Shown piece by piece: positions 23,132-35,582 of a stretch of 64,000 nucleotides of DNA. Made by a program: the position numbers and the translations under genes. The notes under the pieces are model-generated. The model made no database searches and was not told the DNA's origin. It worked only from the letters and a program-made list of their open reading frames with translations. Origin of the DNA: Siphonodentalium dalli. Lineage: Eukaryota; Mollusca; Scaphopoda; Gadilida; Siphonodentaliidae. Within the stretch, counting starts at the first letter, position 1; each line of letters opens with the position of its first letter. The stretch is taken from positions 186,194,369 through 186,258,368 of the forward strand of contig CP136061.1 of the NCBI GenBank assembly GCA_032622095.1. The letters are read 5' to 3'.

Positions 23132-25980
23132 AACTTGTTATTTTCTTGCCAGGCTGATAGATGAAGTTTTTTAATCCTAGGAACTCTCAATGGTACAACC
23201 AAATATTATTAGAGACCTTTTGCAAAACACTATTACAATTACGGAAAGGATATATTGTCCTAGTAAGGTGGACACAATCACACCTTACATACGATGGTTA
23301 ATTGGTGAGACGGCATATGCCCCACTATATTCAGTTACACACATATTTGCTGGAAAAATCTTTGAGACATCTGCACATAATTAAACTGTGTGGGGCATAT
23401 TTCGTCTCTTATAAGAACCCCTGTGCGCTCTAGTTAAATCCACTATCCACTATGGAACTAATGACACATTGTGTTTATTTTTGGCATTCTCATAGTGAAA
23501 CTAACATACTAGTAAATGAAGATGATAAAGCAATTGTAGATTCAAATATCGCAGCTCTGCAAAATCCAAAGTATGGGAAAAGCATGTCTAGGTCAGTGTC
23601 TAGGTACCAAAAAATTATCAGCTTGGCCTTTTCTTAAATTTAACCAGTTTAAAAAGCATGAGAGACCAAGAACAATCTCAAAATCCCAACCCCAATATCA
23701 TCTGTGGATCACTAACACCAATTTGTTGAGAAGAAATATCTTAGGAGAACAATGAACTTGAATTATTGGTGTACTATGTAACAGAAACAGATGAATAAAT
23801 GCGTATGAATGATTGCTCAGTGTGATCTAGATCAATTAAGAGATTCCTGGGAACCTCACACTCGGTTATCACTTGAATGTGGTCTGGTCTCTAATCTGTT
23901 TCTTGGCAGTTATATGCCCGTTCTCGGTGTGCATTTTTTTTTATGCTGCCAAATTTCAAAACGAAATGGAGCATATTTCAAAGTAGTTTTATTATTTCTT
24001 CATTCCACCAAATAGACCAGATATTCAGTGTGTAATCACTTTTTGCCATGGCATTTCATTGCAGTGGCAGTTACGCGGCTGTGAACAGGTGGATTTGTAA
24101 GTAATACACAGTTATCATGCATATACGAGTGTTGCACAAAACAGCACCTCTACAAAATTTCTATTCGAACACTGGAAGAAATGGCATCATTTCCTTTTAT
24201 CGGCATCACTGCAAAAGTTTTGATTCTTTTATTGTTGGGTGGTACTTACACAATTCAACACTGAACATATAAGAAGAAATAATAGAATTACTTTGAAATA
24301 AGCTCCGTTTTGTTTTGAAATTTGGCAGTATAGATAAAATGCACACAGAGAACAGGCATATAACTGCCGAGAAACAGATGTGGGACCAAACCGCAGTCAA
24401 TTGATTACATAGTGTGAACCTAAGGCACTAGTAATCACAGAGGTTTGGAATAAATGCTGACAAGGACAAGTTTAATAATAAAAAAAGAAATGGCATACTG
24501 ACAGTACTAGTGTGGGATCTGTTCCTTACAATCACACAATTTTATTAAGTTTTACTAACAAAACAAACAATATGATTGTTCTGTATAAAAAAAAAGAACT
24601 CAATTATAGTGATTCAAATTAAAATGAATGGCATCGGAAAAGTGAAGGTCTTAGCTGTTCATATATATATATCAAAGCATATATTTTCATTTAATATCTT
24701 TAAATTATTCAGCAGTGGACAAAGTAATAAGACAAAGAGATTAATGTGAAAATAATCTAATACCTGTTGACCAATCAAACTAAACTTTGGGTAGATCAGC
24801 TCTGAACAATAACCACAGATAAGGGGGCAGCTGGAGATAGGACAATAATACCCATCACTAAAACTCTCAATCTGGAGTAAACGTCACTGTTTTGAGACCG
24901 TGCTGATGACACTGTCAATTTCAAGATTCACGTGGATCCAAATGACTATGTCAGGCATTGTAAATCATGGCCCGTTCAGAGAGTTGAGTACATCAGAATA
25001 CTTTTTCAGGAATGATATGTATTTTGACAAAATGAGTATAAATGTATTGGTATGCCAAAAGATTTGTCTCAATAATAATAGCGTCCCTTATTTCATGCAG
25101 AATTATTTTCTTGCTCAATGTGTTACTAAAGTTTAGTTCTGTCAACAGTGCCATTAAGATAATGGTCCAGATTTATGAAGTGTGCAGAATTTCATTGTAA
25201 ACAAGATATAACCTGAACAGCCTGATAGACCTCTTTTTTAGGTTATTGGATGTCATTTTACAATGTGAGATTGCCATCACATTATTTTGATGAACATATT
25301 AAAAAAAAAAAAAAAATATAGAAAGAAATTATAGCTCAGACATTAAGGGGTACTGTACGCCAATTTCAATAAATTCCCGCTAACAATTGCGATACTGAAA
25401 ACGTTCCGGTTAACAGGCTATCATAAAAGTCAAATTGAATTATTTAATATAAATGAATTTATGGCTGGAGTCATAAAATGGCGAATTATGCCAATACGAG
25501 TTACCGTTCTTGAAATCTCACATGTTGGGTGTCTTTTATCGACGGCCGTTTACGACGAACATTATTGAGTTGCGAACAAAACATGTTACATGCAAAAGGA
25601 AGTCCCGCTATAACCAATTTGGAAAAAAAAGAGAAGAAACAAGATTCATAAAGCGTCAAGTATTTTTATAGGGGGTGAGATTGTTCGATGGAAGAGATTA
25701 CAGGCATCAATTGAACTTCCGGTTCATCTTGCAACCTGCGTCTTCTCCGGTGAAGGTCAAAAACATGGCACGTAGTTTGAAATCGTAATATTTTTATATC
25801 CAAGATCAATATTTTCGTCGCTAAATTAGGTTTATACGAAACTCATATAACACGAACACAATCTAACTTGAAAGTTATGTCAATGGGAGTAATTAAAAAA
25901 ATTGCCTATCTCTGTGTACAGTACCCCTTTAAAGCACTAAAATATATCTCTTAACATTAGAATTTATCACCTAACCTCCT
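23132..25980. other. non-coding intergenic sequence, no supported feature
   Basis: Small open frames here show no splice-bounded coding pattern or recognisable domain. Two stretches (23880-24010 and 24290-24390) share GGTCTGGTCTCTAATCTGTT-like and TTTCAAAACGAAA-like words in opposite orientation, suggesting an inverted pair of an old repeat. Confidence 0.35.
23880..24390. repeat. inverted repeat pair, old
   Basis: Left arm near 23886-24006 contains CTGTTTCTTGGCAGTTATAT and CAAATTTCAAAACGAAA; the right arm near 24245-24385 contains their complements (ATATAACTGCCGAGAAACAG, TTTTGTTTTGAAATTTG). The spacer is ~240 bp. It looks like a foldback element without clean ends. Confidence 0.55.
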
Positions 25981-26107
25981 TTAACCCTGTAATGATGGGA
26001 GCTGTGCTGTGCAGCATTAAAGATCCTGAGCCAGTGGATTTGAATCTCCCATATACCTCGGAGCCTCGCATATATAAGATAATGCACTGGCTCACAAGGC
26101 AGCCCTC

Positions 26108-26839
26108 TTAACTGGTTCAGTGCTGAAAGCCCATATTTGGACCCTATGTAAGAGTGCTGGAAGCCCAGATATGGGCTTTGGCAATGACACTGTCTTGTTT
26201 AGTCAACTCTTGTTTAGTTTAATCATTTAAATAGCGTTTGTCAGGTAATATTTCAGAAATATTGTTACATATATAATTAAATTGGGACATTGTGAAGTTT
26301 GAATGAATTCTGACCAATAAAATTGTCAGAAAAGGTACTTATATCGCGAAAAGTTTGAGAAAAATTACAAATGTTTTGCCCTAAGGGCGGCCGACAACCA
26401 AGCTCATAACCATAACCTAATCAGACATCCAGGCTCATATCGATAACCTACTTTGACAACCAGGCTCATAACCATAGCCTAATGAGACATCCAGGCCCAT
26501 AACCATTGCCTAATGAGACATCCAGACTCATAATCATTGCCTAATGAGACATCCAGACCCACAACCATAGTCTAATGAGACATCCAGGCCCATAGCCATA
26601 GCCTAATGAGACATCCAGACTCATACCATAGCCTATTGAGACATCCAAGCTCATAACATAGCCTAGTGAAACATCCAGACTCATAACATAATCACAAATG
26701 CATATATATGGGGGTCAAATTTGAGAAAAGAGTGTAAATTATCAACTCCGAGCATAAAATTCAATAATTTTCTGTTTGTTGAAATATATATATGCATTTT
26801 ATTACGTGTATGTAGGATATTTAGCAGCGAACCAGTTAA
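26108..26839. mobile_element. TTAACTGGTTC-family element, inner layer, carrying a 31-bp minisatellite
   Basis: TTAA at 26108 and 26836; inverted ends are CTGGTTCAGTGCTGAAA and its near-complement TTTAGCAGCGAACCAG. It inserted at a TTAA of the hAT-like element, as the empty site CTTTTAATTCAG at 43171-43182 shows. A hairpin AGCCCATAT/ATATGGGCT lies near the left end. Confidence 0.75.
26403..26692 (+). repeat. 31-bp minisatellite, ~9 copies
   Basis: The unit contains CATAACCATAGCCTAATGAG and ends ACATCCAGG; copies differ by a few substitutions. It lies inside the inner TTAA element. Confidence 0.85.
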
Positions 26840-27034
26840 TTCAGATTGTTTGGCTTCGGCAATCCGCTATGGCAACAGTATGCCGTGGCCCAGTTTGCTT
26901 CAGCAAATAGCTTCGGCAATGCTTATTGCTGTAGCCAATTATGAAGGCTGACAAGGTCAAGTCAAATATTGTTAGGTCAATGTATTCTTTTCTATATGCG
27001 AGGCTCCCGAAGCTCCTGTCATGGAAGGTTTAAC

Positions 27035-27665
27035 AAGAGATTGCACCGGTGGTGCTGGCATACTCCCACGGTGGTGCCGGCATACTCTCACGGTGGCAAA
27101 TTCAAACCGACAAAGTATGGGTGAGATATCTGCTTGGACGGGAAAAAAACCCACAACATTTTCATATAAAAAAAAAAAAATAACTGCAGAACGGAAAATA
27201 TGAACAAAACAAAATTGCTATCATAATAGTGAACATCCATACCAAATTTAATTGACATCCATCAACTGGTGGTGGAGATACAGACACCAACACTTCCAAA
27301 TGCACAAAGATGAATAACTCTAGAACAGAAAAACGGAACAAATTGATATAACACTCAATAAAATGATTGAACACTCAATTGATTGCCCTCATAGTAGTCT
27401 ACATCCATACCAAATTTCATTGAGATTCGTCAACCGGTGGTGGAGATATCTGCTCAGATGGAAAAAAAATTAAACAAAGATGAATAACTCTAAAATGGAA
27501 ATTCCAGAAAAGACGATTGAATACTACGTTGAATGCCCTCATAGTAGTGAACATCCTTACCAAATATTATTTAGATCCGACAAATGGAGGGATAGATGTC
27601 TGGATGGAAGGACTGAAAAGGTCATCCCAGTATAACCCCCATTCTCTTCAAGAGTGGGGGTATAA
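27035..27665 (+). mobile_element. tandem-unit element ending in CCCCATTCTC hairpin
   Basis: It starts ACAAGAGATTGCACCGGTGG with GGTGGTGCCGGCATACTC repeats. Units carry ATGAATAACTCTA, TAGTGAACATCCATACCAAA and CAACCGGTGGTGGAGATA. It closes with the hairpin CCCCCATTCTCTTCAAGAG-TGGGGG and GTATAATAAAA. Confidence 0.55.
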
Positions 27666-29040
27666 TAAAATAAAATAAAACACAACCTTGAAAGTTATTT
27701 GCAAAATGACACATTTTGGACTACAATAACAAGAGCATCAGTAGGGTGTGGCAAAATACGCCCATGGTAATTTCAACAAAGGGCCATAATGAGTAATCCA
27801 TATTTTAAATTTTAAAACAAACAGATAACTATATTTTAAATTTTAAAACAAACAGATAACTATATATGCAGGTCCTAGTTTGAATGCGATCAATGGTTTG
27901 CAAGTTAGCAATTAAGAGGATTGAGTTTGCAAAGGGACGGCACTCTCATATGCGACTGAACGTTCCCGAAGTAAAAATCATGTGAACGTCATGCGGTGAT
28001 AATGACGCACATGGCAAATGATGATGTAAATTATCGAAGCAATGCCATTTTGCCGTACCGTACTAGTAAACAAATTGAATTCACTATATAAATGTCTAAA
28101 TGGAAGACCCAGGATTTCAAATACTACAAAGAATTTCACAAAAATTAGGCGGAGCATTATTCCATTGACAGACATACATCCGATATTAATTTTGCTAATC
28201 CTAGCTCCAACTCAGTTAAATATCCTAAAATTTGGGTATTTGGTTTAGCTGAAAATGTAATTAGGCACATGCAACATATGTGTAGTGCTTGGATGGACCA
28301 TTTGTATGTACATGTATATCAGCTTAAAAGTGATTTTCATGTTTTGGGGCACCGTCACTATTATTTGGCACCATAACGATTATTTTTTCAGTTGAAATTT
28401 CCCACCCATCACTATTAATTGACTATCACTATTATTCAACCATCACTATTATTTGTACCTCAGAGTATTTGATTGAATTTCCAGTCTACATATTTTATTT
28501 CAAAGTGATGCCCATTTCCATAATTACTCACAATTGATGTATATATTACATCACATTGAAAAATCCCTCCAACACTCCAAGATATTTAAACAGTTCCCCT
28601 TAATACAGAAAAAATACAGCGAATAAGGAAGAAAAGGCAGAGGGAGCAGTTTGACTGCATTTAAATGTCTATTTCGTTCCACATTCACATTCAAAATGTT
28701 TTGTCACATTTAGTAATGAGCTGTCAAGTGTAATTGGAATTGGCGAATAATAATTCATCAGCTAATAGTTTTGTATTTTGCAGAAGCTACCATGGGGCCA
28801 AAAATTAATGAGGTTACATAATTTACATTATTGGTCATAAGGTGTCAATCAGGGAACAATGATAATGCTTTCAACTGTTTATCAGATAAATGAAGGGTCC
28901 CAGTTTGAGTTTTATAATCTTTTATCTTGTCGCGGGATCTCCTTTATACATTAAAAGAGAATGCTTCTTAACTCGTAAAAGGGAGGATTTTTAGCTTGAA
29001 ATATGGATGCATGATATACATTGTCATTATTTTGTTAGGC
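27666..29040. other. intergenic sequence with solo element start and short repeats
   Basis: At 27727-27770 the start AACAAGAGCATC followed by GGGTGTGGCAAAATAC matches the left end of the element at 49778. A 41-bp direct duplication with TATTTTAAATTTTAAAAC is at 27797-27860. Near 28350-28455 CATCACTATTATT recurs five times. No gene is supported. Confidence 0.4.
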
Positions 29041-29055
29041 CATTATAAAAACATT

Positions 29056-29326
29056 GCTAGGTTTTCATCCCCGCCCGCCCCGATTTTTAAGGGCCGCCTC
29101 GTATTTTTTTATTTATACTAAATATCATATACCTAGACCAACATGATCGCGCCAAGATTAGATTGCGTTATGTGTAAACAAAAACGTCGGACATGAAACT
29201 AATTTCCCATCAGTTCGCATACCCTATCGATCCACACTCAAGGGGCGTACTTTGTTTCCCCAAAAAAAACCCACTGAAATTGCCTGTGAATGTGGAGAGG
29301 GGAAATAAAAACCTACCTACCTACCC
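29056..29326. repeat. miniature inverted-repeat sequence with GGTAGGTAGGTTTTTATTT end
   Basis: The left end CTAGGTTTTCATCCCC resembles the complement of the right end GGGGAAATAAAAACCTAC. No target duplication was identified. Confidence 0.35.
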
Positions 29327-29865
29327 TACTTTTTTCAGGGGTAAGTGACCGCAAACACACCTATTTCTTTTTGGCCTGACTGTATACCAATAAATATGTT
29401 TTTTTGATATATTCGGCAAACATAATAAGAAGCAGTACATCCAGACAATCGGTAATTGGTCAGAAGCTCTTTCCTTATTGACTCATCACTAGTTAAAAGT
29501 TTTGTTTTGCTAGTTTTGTAGAGATTTAGAAAAAAGAAGCCTCTGGAAGTATTCTCATTAGGTGATATTTGTTGTAAGATAATCCTGAACATATTCCAAT
29601 AAAGAAATGTCAGATCCTGTGGATTTGCTGACTTTGAAAACCTTGAATAGATTTCAGTTCAGAAAACTTCAGATGAGCACTTATATTAATATTCCAAGCA
29701 CCATATGTATTAATTGCTTTCAATAAAATGTTCATACAAATCTTCTGCAAAAGTGAACTATCTGCCTTGGGTCCATTCATAAAAGAAAATCAAAACCAGG
29801 GAGAAGTGAAGTATCTCCAAAATTACTGTCTATGACCCGAGCTGCATGCCTCAAAGTTGATTAGT

Positions 29866-31484
29866 TTAACCCTTTCTTTACTAAATGGATTCTGCCATTG
29901 AGTTAACAAGAGCACGTCAAGGGGGCGTGGCATGATACTCCCATTTCTGGAGTAGAGTGGGGCAAGGTTTAATTCATTTGTTTGAAACCTTTGACTTAAG
30001 ACGAAATAATAACACACCGCATATCAGGTAAAATCTAAGTCGAAAAATGGGCATAACTCAGTCAAAATCACGCAGACAAAACCTATATTCGAACTTGATC
30101 TGTATTTTGGGGTGGTAAACTAATAAACCAAATTTGGTTCAGTTCACTTGATTCAATCTAAAGTTATCATCCGGAAACCGCAAATCAGGTAAAATCTAAG
30201 TCGAAAAAGGGACATAACTCAGTCAAAATCATGAGGATGATACCTATATTTGAACTTGATCTGTATTTTGGGGTGGTAAACTAATAAACCAAATTTGGTT
30301 CAGTTCACTTGATTCAATCTAAAGTTATCATCCGGAAACCGCAAATCAGGTGAAATCTAAATAAAAAAAGGGACATAACTCAGTCAAAATCATGAGGATG
30401 AAACCTATATTCGAACTTGATCTGAATTTTGGGGTGGTAAACTAATAAACCAAATTTGGTTCAGTTCACTTGATTCAATCTAAAGTTATCATCCGGAAAA
30501 CCGTAAATCAGGTAAAATCTAAGTTGAATAAAAGGTCAGTAGACCTCATGTCCGCCTCTAAGTGTCGGCTTGATACGACCGTTGTTTGCGCATAAAAACC
30601 TGTCTTTAGTGCTAGTAAACCTACATACCAAATTTAATTTCATTCAGTACACATTTACTAAAGTTATCATCCGGAAACCTCAAATTGGCAAAAATTCTAA
30701 GTAAAAAAGGGACATAACTCTGGTGAAAATTGGCGGACGAAACCCGAATTCGAACTTGACCTGTGTTTTGCTGGGAGAAAGACACATACCAACTTTGGTT
30801 CAGATCAAATAATCCAAACTGGAGTTATCGGTCGGAAACCAAAAATGTTAACAGACGGTCAAATTCTAAGTCGAAAAGGGGGTGAAAATTGGCGGACGGA
30901 ACCAGAATTCGAACTTGACCTGTCTTTTCTGCTAGTAAACCCACATACCAAATTTAATTTAATTTGGTTCACTCTAACTAAAGTTATCATCCGGAAACCT
31001 CGGACGCACAGAAGGACGGACGGACGCACGCACAGGCTGATTATAATAGTCCTCCGAACCCGAAAGGGCATTACTCAGTCAAAATCATTGGACGAAATCC
31101 ATATTCGAACTTGATCTGTATTTTGGTGTGGTTAACTACATACCAAATTTGGTTCAATTCAAGTTATCATCCGGAAACCAAAAGCAGACAGACGATGGAC
31201 AGAGGGACAACCCATTTACATACTGTATACACCCGTCAGTAAGCCCATTTTAAAATGATATATTAGAATGATTTATTTAATTTTTCTGGAGGGGTGTTTA
31301 GGAAAAATTATCAGACAACAGACAGGCAAAAGGATAACAGAAGTGCAGAAGGATACATATTCATTGGTGGGAAATGTTCAGATCATACATTCAACAAACG
31401 GCTTATGGTCATTTGTTGAACTATTATCTGAACATTTCCTAAGGGGACTACTCATCAATTGTTATTTAGTATAGAAAGGGTTAA
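29866..31484. mobile_element. large TTAA-type element carrying a 161-bp tandem array
   Basis: TTAA at 29866 and 31481. The ends CCCTTTCTTTACTAAAT and (complement) CCCTTTCTATACTAAAT match at 16 of 17 positions; the same ends bound the small element at 7303. From about 29900 the interior is a tandem-unit element, so the 1.6 kb is probably a small TTAA element with a later insertion. Confidence 0.6.
29900..31260 (+). repeat. 161-bp tandem array (4 close units, 3-4 diverged)
   Basis: Units start at 30020, 30181, 30342 and 30504 and contain CATAACTCAGTCAAAATCA, GGGGTGGTAAACTAATAAAC and AAAGTTATCATCCGGAAAC. Diverged units follow at about 30683, 30840 and 31066. A GACGGACGGACGCACGCACA segment lies at 31015-31035. 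The start AACAAGAGCACGTC resembles other tandem-unit elements. Confidence 0.8.
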
Positions 31485-32697
31485 ACCAGTACCTGAGCTG
31501 TGATGAATCAAATAGAGTGTGCCACAGGGATGATCAGAGCTCATTTTTATCTTCTCTCTCCAAGCGGCTAGGAAGATGTCCCAATCAACATCACATTAAT
31601 TAACTATACTCATGTTCGAAACACTTGACTTAATGTCCTTTGACTCGACAACACAACTGAAACTTCAAAATATTTGTTTGACTCGACAACACAACTAAAA
31701 CTTCAAAATAAAATAATCACTAAACATAAAAAAATATGAATGACATAAATAAATCTTTGGATAACATAAGATATGAGATGTTTGTTGAGTGTGTAATAAA
31801 CACAGAACAGCACATGTGTGTACCAGCACACGATTTCTGGCTCTGAAGGACTTCGGACTCTTGTGCTATCATTATGCCATCACACTTGTGCCATTAACTG
31901 ATGATGAGTAACACATGAGTACAGTTCCGTGTATTTGAGGATCAAATGTTTTTTCCTGAATCCAGCAGTGTTAATCCATAAACTTGTAAATTAAATTCCC
32001 TGAAAAGTTCACAATTTTGTCAGGCAACAATAATAATAAATTGAGTAAAAACATCAAATATAACATAATTTTGCCAATAGATTATTATAATTCTTGTACA
32101 CTATTGATTGATCGAAATGAACCAGCTGTACCAGCCAGAATTAGGGAACATGTATAAACATAAATTTTAACAACCTTACCAATGACGTTCTTTCAAAGAA
32201 CCAATGATCAGTTGTCCTCCAACATCAGTGATTTACTGAAGGCAGTAACTAATTTGATGAATCATAATAAAATATACTGTTATTATAAAATAAAATAGTC
32301 TTTGTTTTTTAAATTTTGTATCCATAAAATTGCCTTAAAGAGAGACAATGTGATATGATGACCCCCCCAACTGAGATTTCAACTGCCTGTAAATATAAAA
32401 TTGAGTGATTTTTACCTAGAATAAATGCTGTAATGTCAAGACAAATTTCTTCCCATAAACAGGATAAATAGATAGCAACAAAACTATATTTAACAAAATT
32501 TAACTTTAAGGCCAAAAAATGAAAAGTTTTGATTCTCAGACATCGCTACATTGAAAAAAATGGTTCGCGTTGGACCATTTTATTTGGATTTTGGATTTCA
32601 CTGTAGTTGTCAAACGGTAACACGAAAATAGGAAACTGTCACAAAGAAATTAGTTATGTTTCAAATATCAAATACAACGTAGGAGCTAAATACAAAT
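31485..32697. other. non-coding intergenic sequence
   Basis: AT-rich. One 41-bp direct repeat (GACTCGACAACACAACT at 31643 and 31680). No gene supported. Confidence 0.4.
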
Positions 32698-33000
32698 TTT
32701 TTACAGTATAAATTGTATTCCCTTTAAGATTACTACCCACTAAACTATATGGTATATCTCTCCTGTCCTTACTTTTCAAAGGGAGAAACTAAAATTGCTA
32801 CAAAATATTGACGGTACGGTATCGTAACATATTTAGTGAACGTTGCTTCCGGATCACTGCTCGCCTCGTTTCACTTTTCGAATCTTGACTGATCGTTCCG
32901 TGATCTGAGCTTGCGGGGTGGGATGTTCTTTAGAACTGGGAGGTACTTCCCGTTTAGTGGGTAGTATTCTTAAAGGGAATACAAATTATACTGTAAAAAG
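32698..33000. mobile_element. miniature element with ~45-bp terminal inverted repeats
   Basis: The left end contains TTACAGTATAAATTGTATTC and CCTTTAAGATTACTACCCAC; the right end (32952-33000) is its near-complement, closing ATACTGTAAAAAG. The enclosed 200 bp is shared, inverted, with 35420-35580. Confidence 0.6.
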
Positions 33001-35582
33001 TAGGTTTTCCCCCTAAGATATCCTACCCACTAAACTATATGGTAGAATTCGCAAAAAGGAGGAGGATATTTTTCTTATAGATGTGACTGTAGAGTACAAA
33101 GATCATACTGAGATCTCTTGTGCGTAATCTTTACGCTACTATCTCTACGATTCTTACATTATTTGAGACATACTAGCAATTTACATGAAACTTTCCTTAT
33201 ACCATCATAATTTTATAATTATTATGAAGTATGGAAGTCATCCTGGCTCACGAGTCAGAGTATTAAAGGGAGTGTTTTAGTTGAAATAGATCCTCTTATT
33301 CGCAGAGCTGTCATAATACTGTCTTTAACCAAAGTCAAATATCCTCATGACTGAGATTCTTGTATAATGTAAATACTTCAGTCACTTCCCAGATTGTATA
33401 TAAGATAAATGCTCGTAGCTGTTAAAGGATTGAATCCTTATGACCATATGCTCGAACATCAGCTCTAGGTAGAGAGTACACCCCCCCACTCTTTTTTTCG
33501 AATGTGAGCTATTGAGCTAATTTGTATAGTTTTCGAAAGCATGGTTATCATGTATCAGATGAATGTAGGTATTCGTATCTGTTATCTGGTCGTAACATAA
33601 TCTGAATTTAGCTTTTTGTTCGACAAAATGTATGGTCATGTCGCTTGGAAGTTCCTCAGTTAGTGGTGTATACAAGGCATATGATATACGCATTGGCAAC
33701 TCTGAAAATAACAAATATGTCAATACTTAGAGAAATGGGGAAGCTGCTTATGTACGCATGTAATGAAGAGGTATGTTTATAATGGAAAATAGACGTGAAA
33801 GTTTTAAATGCTGTGTGATAAGTGAGTGTCACATGTCCTGGAAGGAATGGACGAATCTATGTAAATAGAAGGAACTCAAACATAATGTTTCAGTTTGGAC
33901 CATGTGAATATGTTTACCAAGCATATTACTGCATGGTATACAATTAATGAGTTATTATATACTTGTTCTGTATAAATATAAATAGTCTACCACCCCTGAA
34001 ATTCATATTTCATTCCAAGGTAGTGCTTTACAACATCATGAAATTCCCTATCTGCCCTTGTTTATGGCTTCGAGGACAGTATTGTATAGTCTCATGGACT
34101 ATAAAGTTCATGATATATAGCAATGCATACTAATATCAGGCGATCGAAACCCTTTTGTCATATCGAATCGCAACAAGACGGGATACGCCAATTGATTCAG
34201 TTTGTAACATGAAAATATATTCTTATTTGTATGTTAGGTTGTTATCAAGACGAATGCATACGATTGTGGAACGAACTGGTATGCAGAGAGATCGGGGATA
34301 TCACAGCCTCATATTCATTTGAATCATTTCTGAATGAATAACAGGTAGAAGGGCGATGATATCGGTCATGTAATCATAATTGTGAGGGTACCCACATCGG
34401 CGACCTTCATTAAGTTCTGGGTAGATAACAGACAGAATTGTTCTGCATGATATCGAATAGGCCATAATATACGGTACGTTAACTGCGCATATTGTTTATA
34501 TGCCAATATTATGGTGACTGAAGGGCAAGCAAAAACATTTTATGTTGCCATGTCAAGGGATCCTAAAGCTTGTTGGGTTTTTATTGGATCGAGGGACTGT
34601 GATTTCTTCAATAAACTCTTCGTCCTCGGTGGATAGAAGGATTATTTAGTCAGAAGCTTTTTGTCTGCTGCGAGAAATGATTCTCCTGAAATGAGCATGC
34701 GTCAGGTTGAAGGCATCTTTCAGAGGTAACATACGGCTTTGAAAATAAACCTATTTCTGTACCAAAAGGCATTCGACATAGATATGATAGAAATTCACAT
34801 TTGAATTGTCTATAGTTGAAGTGTTTTGGATATTCAATGCTTAGCAAAGCTTTATCCCCTGGAAAAAACTCACAATCAAACCACCTGTCACAGCGACTGA
34901 GATTAGAGCATAATTTATTGACCTGTGTTCATACTGTGATCCTACTTCACCAAGGAAGAAGAGAGGTCATGCTCTGGGGAGTTGCTGTGTAATTGTGATG
35001 ATCCATGTCAGCAGCAACTACTCGATCTGGGAAATCATTCCTGAGCTTAGCTAATGACTACTTTTAGTTCATGAGCTTATATCTTATAATTTTTCTGGTT
35101 AGACTCGAGATCTGAGCATGTGTCACCTTTGGGTTGTTCTGGCGTCAGGGGTACTTTTTTACTGGGATGAATGACATAACTATGCCATGATTCTTGTTTT
35201 GGTGTTATGAATTCGCTAAATGTATGGACACTGATAACTTGGTTTTGTGTTGTAAAATTGTCGTGATTTAATTAACTACTGCAAAGGATGAGTATATTGT
35301 CAATATGTATACCAATTGTTTATGGTTGAGATTATGGTATTCAATGAATATTTCACTAGCTTTGATTGGACAATATTGAGTATCACAAGAAGTTTCTTAG
35401 TAACTCCCGGCAAAGGAGAGAAAAGTGACAGGAGGCGAGCAGTGATCTGGAAGCGACGTTCACCAAATATGGTACGATATTGTACCGTTGATATTTCGTA
35501 CCAATTTTAGTTTCTCCTTTCGAAAAGTAAGGACTTAGGAGAGATATACCATATAGTTTAGTGGGTAGGATATCTTAGGTAC
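32723..35582. repeat. inverted ~160-bp repeats 2.5 kb apart
   Basis: The arms 32723-32880 and 35420-35582 are complementary, sharing ACCCACTAAACTATATGGTA, GATCACTGCTCGCCTC and GGAGAAACTAAAATTG. A third, short copy (CTAAGATATCCTACCCACTA) is at 33013. The 2.4 kb between has no coding capacity that I can see. Confidence 0.6.
33045..35400. other. non-coding spacer between inverted repeats
   Basis: No exon or recognisable transposase. A 7-base C run sits at 33481. It may be the body of a large non-autonomous element or simply unique DNA between two insertions. Confidence 0.35.

Larger units (their letters stand above)
26100..26950. mobile_element. CAGCCCT-ended hAT-like miniature element, middle layer
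   Basis: The ends are CAGCCCTC and GAAGGCTG, flanked by ACAAGG on both sides. Its own sequence, without the inner insert, matches the uninterrupted 122-bp copy at 43165-43286 (TTCAGATTGTTTGGCTTCGG, CAGTTTGCTTCAGCAAAT, TAGCCAATTATGA). Confidence 0.7.
25981..27033. mobile_element. TTAA-type element, CCCTTTCATGAC family, outer layer of a triple nest
   Basis: It starts TTAACCCTGTAATGATGGGAG and ends CTCCTGTCATGGAAGG followed by TTTAA. It is interrupted at 26100-26950 by a CAGCCCT-ended element. The outer pieces keep the family's order: core hairpin, GGCTCACAAGGtcaag, AATATTGTTAGG, second half-core. Confidence 0.75.
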
